This document shows, one piece after another, positions 1-5,251 of a stretch of DNA of 5,298 bases. How positions within the stretch are numbered: position 1 is the first letter of the stretch; every line of letters starts with the position of its first letter. The position numbers and the translations under genes are program-made. Source of the stretch: Bacillota bacterium (GTDB lineage: Bacteria; Bacillota; Clostridia; Lachnospirales; Lachnospiraceae). The stretch is taken from assembly GCA_009177215.1 (NCBI GenBank), contig WFLY01000137.1:1-5298 (forward strand). The letters are read 5' to 3'. The notes below the pieces were generated by a model. It was not told the DNA's origin. It did no database searches and saw only the letters and a program-made list of their open reading frames with translations.

Positions 1-2
1 AG

Positions 3-518
3 ACGAATCTGCTGTCGCTGAATGCATCTATTGAGGCGGCAAGAGCAGGTGAAGCCGGCAGAGGCTTTGCAGTCGTGGCGGAAGAAATTCGTAAGCTTGC
101 CGATAGTTCCGCAGAAGCGGCAGGAGAAATCCGTAACAATGTGGATCATATTACAGCCCAAACTCTTAACAGTGTGAAAAATGCCGGTCAGGCGCAATCC
201 ATGGTAGCCCTGCAGAGTGAGGCTGTTGAGGAGGTTGTGGAAGTATTCAGAAAAATGCAGACCGGAATGAGACAGCTTGTTGACGGGTTGAAGGAGATTG
301 TAGAAAACACCGAGAGAGCTGACGGCGAGCGCAATAAGGCGGTAGAAGCGGTACAAAATATATCCGCAATTATTCAACAGACTGCAGCCAGTGCCGAAAC
401 GGTAAATGAGGTTGCGACTAAGCTTTTGAAGAATGTAGAGAATTTAAATAAAACGGCGGATACCTTAGGTGAGAATATGGATGAATTGAAATCAGAAGTG
501 CAGGTATTTAAGATTTAA
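3..518 (+). CDS. Methyl-accepting chemotaxis protein, C-terminal signalling domain (5' end outside window)
   Basis: This is the last 171 codons of a chemoreceptor, open from the window edge and ending at TAA 516-518. The first visible residues ([20 protein letters not shown], then [13 protein letters not shown]) are the highly conserved hairpin tip of the MCP cytoplasmic domain, which binds CheW and CheA. The rest is a long Ala/Glu/Lys-rich amphipathic coiled coil, the descending arm of the antiparallel hairpin, ending in VQVFKI. There is no NWETF-like pentapeptide for tethering CheR/CheB. The protein would signal to the CheA kinase from a receptor array, but the sensor and membrane segments lie upstream of the window, so the ligand is unknown. 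The GTG at 75 is an internal valine of the conserved tip, not a start. The family call is certain; whether the receptor is membrane-bound or soluble cannot be seen. The gene is probably unrelated to the downstream cluster, from which a terminator separates it. Confidence 0.96.
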   Translation, partial: TNLLSLNASIEAARAGEAGRGFAVVAEEIRKLADSSAEAAGEIRNNVDHITAQTLNSVKNAGQAQSMVALQSEAVEEVVEVFRKMQTGMRQLVDGLKEIVENTERADGERNKAVEAVQNISAIIQQTAASAETVNEVATKLLKNVENLNKTADTLGENMDELKSEVQVFKI

Positions 519-544
519 GAGTATTGGTTGCCGGATTAAAAAAT

Positions 545-577
545 AAAGCTGTTATGACATTATGTCATGGCAGCTTT
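545..577 (+). terminator. Rho-independent terminator-like hairpin after the chemoreceptor gene
   Basis: AAAGCTG (545-551) pairs with CAGCTTT (571-577). The stem continues through two G-U pairs and ATGACAT/TATGTCAT, giving 16 paired positions around a minimal loop at 561, which would open to 3-5 nt in RNA. It begins 26 bp after the chemoreceptor stop. The T-run on the plus strand is short (CTTTGTGT), but the A-rich left flank (TTAAAAAATAAAG) would form a good U-tract on the opposite strand, so the element may act in both directions. Its position between an unrelated gene and a new promoter at 592 supports termination. The core ATGACATTATGTCAT is also a DNA palindrome. Confidence 0.75.
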
Positions 578-591
578 GTGTCATGTGCCTA

Positions 592-620
592 TTGACAAAT
601 AGACATGCTGCTATTATAGT
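592..620 (+). promoter_or_regulatory. Sigma-A type promoter for the TrmB-like regulator and probably the whole cluster
   Basis: A perfect -35 box TTGACA (592-597), a 17-bp spacer and a -10 box TATAGT (615-620, five of six consensus bases) predict transcription starting near 626-628, about 27 bases before the ATG at 654. The leader is too short for a riboswitch. The Shine-Dalgarno AGGGGG (641-646) sits 7 bases before the start codon. This is the clearest promoter upstream of the four-gene series. Confidence 0.85.
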
Positions 621-640
621 AGTTCTATACAATACTACTA
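617..640. promoter_or_regulatory. Inverted repeat over the -10 box and start site, candidate operator
   Basis: TAGTAGT (617-623) and ACTACTA (634-640) are perfect 7-bp arms with a 10-bp spacer, so the arm centres are 17 bp apart. The left arm overlaps the -10 box and the right arm ends directly before the Shine-Dalgarno. A dimeric winged-helix protein bound here would block RNA polymerase. The obvious candidate is the TrmB-like protein encoded immediately downstream, acting on its own promoter. The repeat is seen directly; the operator role and the identity of the binder are inferred. Confidence 0.55.
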
Positions 641-653
641 AGGGGGCTGACGG

Positions 654-1421
654 ATGGAGGAAGCGGCATTTATAGAAAGACTGTCGCTGTTCGGGCTTAG
701 CCGACAGGAAGCGGTTATATATCTTTGTCTCTTGAGAAATCCGGAGTTGACAGGCTATGAGGTGGCAAAGCTTACCGGTATTTCCCGCTCCAATGTCTAC
801 AATGGTCTGGCGGCTTTGGTGGAGCATGGCGCGGCATATGTGCTGGAAGGGGTTTCCACGAAATATACACCTGTGTGTATTAAAGAATTCTGTGACAACA
901 GGATACGCTATCTGAAAAAGGTAGAGGGATTTTTACTGTGCAACAGTCCTAAGAGACTCGACACGGCGGATGGTTACATTACCATTGAAGGATATGGGCA
1001 TATTTGTGACAAAATACATCACATGCTTCTGAATGCCGGACAGAGAATATATTTTTCGGCATCAAAGGTATTTTTGGAGCAGTGGCAGGAGGAGCTTTTA
1101 GAGCTTGCAAAGAGACAGATTAAAATTGTGCTGATTGCCGACGAATTCCCTACGGCTCTTACACAAAACGAAGACCTGCGGGAGAAGATTATTTTTTATC
1201 AAAGCGGAGCAGGTGCAGAGAGGAAGGATATATCGGCGGAGAGAGAAAGGCAGCTTCGCTTGATTATTGACTCCACCTATGTGCTCACCGGAGAGGTGAC
1301 GGGAGGAGGCGGAACCTGTTTGTACAGCGCCCAGAAAAATTTTGTAAATGTATTTAAGGAAGCAATGAGGAACGAGATTGAGCTTATAAAAATCAGAGAA
1401 AAGAGCGAACATTTAAGTTAA
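654..1421 (+). CDS. TrmB-family winged-helix transcriptional regulator
   Basis: This 255-residue protein has an N-terminal TrmB-type winged helix at about residues 5-75. The segment LSRQEAVIYLCLLRN is typical of the first helix, TGYEVAKLTGISRSNVYNG forms the helix-turn-helix with its recognition helix, and GVSTKYTPV is the wing. A charged linker helix (about 78-95) leads to a C-terminal domain (about 106-250) with an alternating strand/helix pattern and LRLIIDSTYVLTG followed by SAQKNFVNVFKEAM. This resembles the phospholipase-D-like effector domain of TrmB relatives, without a visible HKD catalytic motif. There is no signal peptide or membrane segment, so it should be a cytoplasmic DNA-binding protein. 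The start is fixed by AGGGGG 7 bases upstream. Known TrmB proteins mostly sense sugars. Here the neighbours suggest a ligand linked to diaminopimelate, lysine or muropeptides, which is inference. The next gene begins 55 bp downstream with no terminator between. Confidence 0.85.
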   Translation: MEEAAFIERLSLFGLSRQEAVIYLCLLRNPELTGYEVAKLTGISRSNVYNGLAALVEHGAAYVLEGVSTKYTPVCIKEFCDNRIRYLKKVEGFLLCNSPKRLDTADGYITIEGYGHICDKIHHMLLNAGQRIYFSASKVFLEQWQEELLELAKRQIKIVLIADEFPTALTQNEDLREKIIFYQSGAGAERKDISAERERQLRLIIDSTYVLTGEVTGGGGTCLYSAQKNFVNVFKEAMRNEIELIKIREKSEHLS

Positions 1422-1476
1422 AGAGTAAAGCTCCTTTTGCTTACAGAGCCGATGAAGCGGCGGAATGGGAGGAAAA

Positions 1477-2460
1477 ATGAAAATCAGAATCGGAATTTTG
1501 GGCTATGGAAATCTTGGCAGAGGAATTGAATGTGCAGTGGGGCAGAACGATGATATGGAGCTTGTTGCCGTATTTACCCGCAGAGCGCCGGAGACGGTAA
1601 AGACTGTGAGCAATGTGCCGGTTTATCATGTGGATAAACTTTCTGAGATGAAGGAGCAGATTGATGTATTGATGTTATGCGGCGGCTCTGCTACGGATTT
1701 GCCTAAGCAGACAGCGGAATACGCAAAGTATTTTAATGTAGTGGATAGCTTTGACACTCATGCAAAAATACCGGATCACTTTGCCAATGTAGATAAGGCG
1801 GCAAATGAGAGCGGAAGGATTGCCATGATTTCTGTGGGCTGGGACCCGGGAATGTTCTCTTTAAACAGACTGTATGCCAATGCCATTCTGCGGGAGGGCA
1901 GCGATTATACCTTCTGGGGGAAGGGGGTAAGTCAGGGGCATTCCGATGCTGTCAGGAGAATTGAAGGCGTGAAAAACGCAAAGCAGTATACCATTCCGAT
2001 TGAAGCGGCATTGGAAGCAGTCAGAAAATGTGAGAATCCAGTGCTGTCCACAGGTGAAAAGCATTTGAGGGAGTGTTTTGTAGTGGCGGAGGAAGGTGCT
2101 GACAAGACAAGAATTGAGCAGGAAATCAAGTCAATGCCAAACTATTTTGCGGATTATGATACAACGGTGCATTTTATCTCCGAGGAGGAGCTTGCGCGCG
2201 ACCATGCGGGGATTCCCCATGGAGGTTTTGTGCTTAGGACAGGTAAGACAGGAGTTGACGGAGAGCATAACCATGTGATTGAGTATAGCTTAAAGCTGGA
2301 TTCCAATCCGGAATTTACTGCCTGTGTGTTGATCGCCTATGCCAGAGCCGCATACCGTATGAACCAAAGAGGCATGAAGGGCTGCAAGACGGTATTTGAC
2401 GTGGCTCCTGCAGATTTAAGTCCGATGTCACCGGAGGAAATGAGAAGCACATTGTTGTAA
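1477..2460 (+). CDS. ddh: meso-Diaminopimelate D-dehydrogenase (EC 1.4.1.16)
   Basis: Ddh reversibly converts L-tetrahydrodipicolinate, ammonia and NADPH into meso-diaminopimelate in one step, bypassing the succinylase/acetylase branches of lysine synthesis. The 327-residue protein is close to the usual 320-330. It shows the N-terminal Rossmann motif GYGNLG (9-14) and FTRR (33-36), which fits NADP phosphate binding. The family blocks follow: CGGSATDLP (68-76), VDSFDTH (89-95), VGWDPGMFS (120-128), FWGKGVSQGHSDA (146-158) and MPNYF (220-224). PHGG (247-250) and LDSNPEFTA (274-282) contain the His and Asn expected to hold the substrate. The order matches the Corynebacterium glutamicum enzyme as I recall it. 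I chose ATG 1477 because GGGAGG (1467-1472) lies 4 bases before it and the protein then begins MKIRIGILGYGN, like its relatives. ATG 1465 would add only MGGK and has a weaker ribosome site. The enzyme is cytoplasmic and probably cotranscribed with its neighbours. Confidence 0.95.
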   Translation: MKIRIGILGYGNLGRGIECAVGQNDDMELVAVFTRRAPETVKTVSNVPVYHVDKLSEMKEQIDVLMLCGGSATDLPKQTAEYAKYFNVVDSFDTHAKIPDHFANVDKAANESGRIAMISVGWDPGMFSLNRLYANAILREGSDYTFWGKGVSQGHSDAVRRIEGVKNAKQYTIPIEAALEAVRKCENPVLSTGEKHLRECFVVAEEGADKTRIEQEIKSMPNYFADYDTTVHFISEEELARDHAGIPHGGFVLRTGKTGVDGEHNHVIEYSLKLDSNPEFTACVLIAYARAAYRMNQRGMKGCKTVFDVAPADLSPMSPEEMRSTLL

Positions 2461-2585
2461 TTTTGACATATTATTACAGAGCTATCAGTACTAGACGAGA
2501 GAATACAGGAGAAAGACAGGTTTGAATGAATAGCAGTTTCAAGTCTTGAATTAATGTCCGCCCAGCGGACTAGGGAGGCATAAGT
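2461..2585 (+). promoter_or_regulatory. 125-bp intergenic leader with palindromes ahead of the decarboxylase gene
   Basis: This is the longest gap in the cluster. It contains four small structures. TGTAAT (2456-2461) can pair with ATTACA (2473-2478) across the ddh stop. A TTGACA (2463-2468) is present but has no good -10 box at 16-18 bp. A 13-bp DNA palindrome, TTCAAG-T-CTTGAA, lies at 2538-2550. A hairpin GTCCGC-CCA-GCGGAC (2556-2570) ends one base before the AGGGAGG ribosome site (2572-2578). It is too short for a lysine riboswitch, lacks the T-box consensus and has no U-tract for an attenuator. It could tune translation, stabilise a processed mRNA or hold a regulator site; none of these is established. 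Confidence 0.4.
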
Positions 2586-3857
2586 ATGAGAAAAGTACCA
2601 TTTGTAACAAAGGAAATGATTGAGGAGATTACGAAGACATATCCCACCCCCTTCCATATTTATGATGAGAAGGGAATCCGTGAGAATGCGAGGGCGCTGA
2701 AAGAAGCGTTTTCATGGAATAAGGGCTACAAGGAATTTTTTGCGGTCAAGGCAACCCCCAATCCATTTTTGATTAATATTTTAAGGGATTATGGCTGTGG
2801 CTGTGACTGTTCCTCCATGACGGAGCTGATGCTCAGCCATGCCATGGGAGTAAAGGGAGAGAATATTATGTTTTCTTCCAATGACACACCCGCCGAGGAT
2901 TTTGTGTATGCGGCTAAAATCGGAGCAACCATTAATCTGGACGATATTACCCATATTGATTTTCTGGAGAAAACCATAGGCTATCTGCCCAAGACCCTGA
3001 GCTGCCGTTACAATCCGGGAGGATATTTCTCCATCAGTAATAATATTATGGATAATCCGGGAGACGCAAAATACGGCTTTACCACTGAGCAGCTTTTCGA
3101 GGGCTTTAAGATTTTGAAAGAAAAGGGTGTGGAGAATTTCGGTATTCATGCATTTCTGGCAAGCAATACCGTGACTAATGAATATTACCCCACGCTGGCA
3201 AAGACCTTGTTTGAGGTGGCTGTGAAGCTGAAGGAGGAGACCGGCGCTCATATTACTTTTATTAACCTTTCCGGCGGAATCGGTGTTCCCTATCGTTCCG
3301 ATCAGGAACCTAACGATATCAGGGCAATCGGCGAGGGTGTAAAAAAGGTGTACGAGGAGGTTTTAGTGCCTGCGGGTATGGGGGATGTGGCTATTTACAC
3401 CGAGCTTGGGCGTTTTATGATGGCACCCTACGGACATTTGGTAACCAAGGTGATTCATGAGAAGCATACCCACAAGGAATATATAGGTGTGGATGCCTGT
3501 GCGGTAAATCTTATGCGTCCTGCCATGTACGGAGCATACCATCATATTACTGTACTGGGCAAGGAAGATAAGCCCTGCGACCATAAGTATGACGTGACAG
3601 GTTCTCTGTGTGAGAACAATGATAAGTTCGCCATTGACAGAATGCTTCCCCAGATTGAAATGGGGGACTATATTGCCATTCATGACACGGGAGCGCATGG
3701 CTTTGCTATGGGATATAATTATAACGGTAAGCTCAAATCGGCGGAACTTCTTCTTAAGGAGGACGGCAGCGTGGAAATGATTCGCCGTGCGGAAACTCCT
3801 AAAGATTATTTTGCAACCTTTGACTGCTTTGATATTTATAAGCAGATGGATTTTTAA
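2586..3857 (+). CDS. lysA: Diaminopimelate decarboxylase-like fold-III PLP enzyme (divergent LysA)
   Basis: The likely reaction is meso-diaminopimelate to L-lysine plus CO2, the last step of lysine synthesis. The 423-residue protein has the alanine-racemase-like PLP barrel with FFAVKATPNP (51-60), where K55 is the expected Schiff-base lysine. It also has CDCSSMTEL (73-81), the phosphate-binding loop SGGIG (229-233) and ELGR (273-276). The C-terminal part carries NLMRPAMYGAYHH (308-320), GSLCEN (339-344) with the catalytic Cys of the partner subunit, and HDTGAHGFAMGYNYNG (366-381). Two usual motifs are altered. GLHCHIGS is replaced by GIHAFLASNT (187-195), which keeps H188, and GAYG is replaced by GAHG (369-372). 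These variants recur, as I recall, in clostridial proteins annotated as LysA. Carboxynorspermidine decarboxylase is a less likely alternative, because RPAMYGAYHH and the Ddh neighbour favour a DAP substrate. AGGGAGG 7 bases upstream fixes the start. Translation ends in tandem stops, TAA TGA. Confidence 0.85.
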   Translation: MRKVPFVTKEMIEEITKTYPTPFHIYDEKGIRENARALKEAFSWNKGYKEFFAVKATPNPFLINILRDYGCGCDCSSMTELMLSHAMGVKGENIMFSSNDTPAEDFVYAAKIGATINLDDITHIDFLEKTIGYLPKTLSCRYNPGGYFSISNNIMDNPGDAKYGFTTEQLFEGFKILKEKGVENFGIHAFLASNTVTNEYYPTLAKTLFEVAVKLKEETGAHITFINLSGGIGVPYRSDQEPNDIRAIGEGVKKVYEEVLVPAGMGDVAIYTELGRFMMAPYGHLVTKVIHEKHTHKEYIGVDACAVNLMRPAMYGAYHHITVLGKEDKPCDHKYDVTGSLCENNDKFAIDRMLPQIEMGDYIAIHDTGAHGFAMGYNYNGKLKSAELLLKEDGSVEMIRRAETPKDYFATFDCFDIYKQMDF

Positions 3858-3880
3858 TGAAACCAGCAATATAAGCGGTG

Positions 3881-3907
3881 TGACCAAAAACTTGCAGGCT
3901 GTGGTCA
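3881..3907 (+). repeat. Small inverted repeat in the gap before the S66 peptidase gene
   Basis: TGACCA (3881-3886) and TGGTCA (3902-3907) can form a 6-bp stem with a 15-base loop in the 65-bp gap after the decarboxylase gene. The right arm ends 3 bases before the GGGGGG run (3911-3916) that serves as Shine-Dalgarno for the ATG at 3923. No U-tract follows, so it is not a terminator. It may modestly affect translation of the peptidase or be chance. Confidence 0.35.
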
Positions 3908-3922
3908 GATGGGGGGAACTAT

Positions 3923-5050
3923 ATGAGATATCCGGAGAATCTTCCGAAGGACGGAACCATAGGCTTTGTTGCACCTGCTTTCGGGTGTAACAAGGAGCCT
4001 TATAAAAGTGCCTTTGAGAATGCGAAAAGGAAGCTGGCAGGGTGTGGGTATCGGTTGGATTTAGGACCAAACTGTTATGAAGATAAGGGAGTAGGAATCA
4101 GCAATACTCCGGAGGAATGCGCAAGGGAACTTATGGAATATTACCAAAGCCCCGAAAATAATGCTTTGATTTCCTGCGGCGGTGGGGAGCTGATGTGTGA
4201 AATATTAGAATATATGGATTTTGACGCGCTGAAGAAGGCAGCACCCAAGTGGTTTATGGGTTACTCGGACAATACCAATATGACTTATCTGCTGGCGACT
4301 TACTGTGACACGGCTTCCATATACGGACCGAATGCACCGGCGTTTGGCATGGAGCCGTGGCATACCTCCTTGGAGGATGCGATGGGGCTTCTCACGGGAG
4401 AAAAAAATGCCGTTAGAGGATATGATAAATGGGAGCGGGAGTCTGAAAAGAGCGAGGAAAATCCGTTAGCGCCCTATCATGTCACCGAAAAGAGGGTATT
4501 AAAGAGTTTTATCGGGAAAAAACCGGTTGTGTGGGAGAGTCATACGGAGGGAACATGTCACAATACGGCAGCACGGGCAGATGTTGCCACAGCAGATGAC
4601 ATTTCTATGGCAGCAAGCTGTGAAATACATTTTGGCGGACGGCTGTTGGGCGGCTGCATGGATTGTCTTGTAAATCTTTTGGGTACGCGTTTTGACAAGA
4701 CCCATGAGTTCTTGGGAAGATATAAGGAGGACGGTATTATTTGGTTTTTGGAGGTGTGTGATTTGAATGTGTTTGCCATCCGTCGTGCCATGTGGCAGAT
4801 GGAGCAGGCGGGCTGGTTTCAGTACGTGAAGGGCTTTCTGATTGGGCGTCCTTTGTGCTTCGGGCAGGAGATGATGGGGCTTACAGCCTATGATGCGGTC
4901 CTTGAGGCTGCCGGAAGGAAAAATGTACCGGTCATTATGGACGTGGATTTAGGGCATTTGCCGCCTATGATGCCTCTTATAGTGGGCAGCAGGGCTAATG
5001 TGACCGTGCGGGGAAACGATATTTCCATCATTATGGATAATTATGGATAA
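3923..5050 (+). CDS. S66-family serine peptidase: LD-carboxypeptidase / MccF-like
   Basis: S66 enzymes hydrolyse L-D peptide bonds, classically removing the terminal D-Ala from cytoplasmic murein tetrapeptides during peptidoglycan recycling. The MccF branch instead cleaves microcin C-type aminoacyl-nucleotides. The 375-residue protein has the family's N-terminal segment DGTIGFVAPAFG (10-21), SCGGGE (84-89) and the nucleophile elbow GYSDNT (113-118) with Ser115. FGGRLLGGCMDCLVNLLGT (237-255) opens the C-terminal domain. FLEVCD (275-280) holds Glu277 and DLGHLPPM (342-349) holds His345, completing a Ser-Glu-His triad. It is longer than E. coli LdcA (about 300) because of an inter-domain stretch of roughly residues 155-235, as in MccF-like members. 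Neither a signal peptide nor a membrane segment is present, and 13 cysteines fit a cytoplasmic location. GGGGGG (3911-3916) lies 6 bases before the start. With ddh and lysA upstream, DAP-muropeptide recycling is the more likely role, but substrate specificity cannot be read from sequence. Confidence 0.88.
   Translation: MRYPENLPKDGTIGFVAPAFGCNKEPYKSAFENAKRKLAGCGYRLDLGPNCYEDKGVGISNTPEECARELMEYYQSPENNALISCGGGELMCEILEYMDFDALKKAAPKWFMGYSDNTNMTYLLATYCDTASIYGPNAPAFGMEPWHTSLEDAMGLLTGEKNAVRGYDKWERESEKSEENPLAPYHVTEKRVLKSFIGKKPVVWESHTEGTCHNTAARADVATADDISMAASCEIHFGGRLLGGCMDCLVNLLGTRFDKTHEFLGRYKEDGIIWFLEVCDLNVFAIRRAMWQMEQAGWFQYVKGFLIGRPLCFGQEMMGLTAYDAVLEAAGRKNVPVIMDVDLGHLPPMMPLIVGSRANVTVRGNDISIIMDNYG
5030..5050 (+). 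repeat. Perfect 10-bp tandem duplication at the 3' end of the S66 gene
   Basis: The unit ATTATGGATA occurs twice head to tail (5030-5039 and 5040-5049), with the next base also matching. It encodes the final IMDNYG and the stop codon. Because 10 is not a multiple of 3, the two copies are read in different frames, and the stop codon arises within the second copy. With one copy only, the reading frame would end IMDKN followed by TAA at what are now 5057-5059. The duplication has therefore probably rewritten the extreme C-terminus without damaging the enzyme core. Confidence 0.8.
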
Positions 5051-5194
5051 GAATTAATTGCGGTTGGAGCAGCGCAGCCATACCATTCATAAACTGACAG
5101 AATGTAAAACTTCACAATTATTCATGTGTTTTGCCGCCTGTCGGACATCCTGTTACACTGTAATAAAATTGTACAAGAAAATATAAAAATTTAC
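5051..5194. other. Non-coding stretch between the S66 gene and the tRNA promoter
   Basis: No open reading frame with a ribosome site is visible. A GC-rich imperfect hairpin (5062-5084, GGTTGG against CCATACC) lacks a following T-run, so it is a poor intrinsic terminator. TTACA-C-TGTAA (5153-5163) is an 11-bp palindrome and TTGTACAA (5169-5176) an 8-bp one. From about 5160 the sequence becomes very A/T-rich up to the -35 box, which resembles an UP element for the tRNA promoter. How the upstream operon ends is unclear. Confidence 0.5.
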
Positions 5195-5223
5195 TTGCCA
5201 ATCGATTCAGATTATGATAGAAT
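5195..5223 (+). promoter_or_regulatory. Extended -10 sigma-A promoter of the tRNA-Leu gene
   Basis: TTGCCA (5195-5200, five of six), a 17-bp spacer and TAGAAT (5218-5223, five of six) form a strong promoter. It is preceded by TGA at 5215-5217, which gives an extended -10 TGN element, and by an A/T-rich upstream tract. Transcription would start near 5230, about 22 bases before the tRNA, leaving a short 5' leader for RNase P to remove. Confidence 0.85.
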
Positions 5224-5251
5224 AATTTTTGTTGTGAGACAGTTCACAAAT

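Noticed and set aside
75..518. Chemoreceptor fragment as a complete small gene starting at GTG 75
   Set aside because: The same frame is open to the window edge and encodes the conserved MCP tip upstream of 75, so the gene continues past the edge and GTG 75 is an internal Val.
552..827. Minus-strand open frame of 91 codons across the regulator promoter
   Set aside because: It lies opposite the promoter and the conserved winged-helix coding region, has no recognisable domain and no good ribosome site, and is explained as a shadow of the plus-strand gene.
1465..1476. Upstream ATG for ddh adding MGGK
   Set aside because: The GGGAGG ribosome site overlaps these codons and serves ATG 1477; relatives begin right at the Rossmann strand.
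2461..2585. Lysine riboswitch or T-box ahead of lysA
   Set aside because: The gap is shorter than the roughly 170-nt lysine aptamer, no T-box consensus or multi-helix junction is recognisable, and there is no terminator with a U-tract.
2586..3857. Carboxynorspermidine decarboxylase identity
   Set aside because: RPAMYGAYHH, GSLCEN and the adjacent Ddh fit diaminopimelate decarboxylase better, and no carboxynorspermidine dehydrogenase or other polyamine gene is visible in the window.
3363..4070. Minus-strand open frame of 235 codons
   Set aside because: It spans the end of the decarboxylase, the intergenic gap and the start of the S66 gene in antisense, with low-complexity composition, no domain and no ribosome site.
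5062..5084. Terminator for the enzyme operon
   Set aside because: The imperfect hairpin has mismatches and bulges and is not followed by a T-run.
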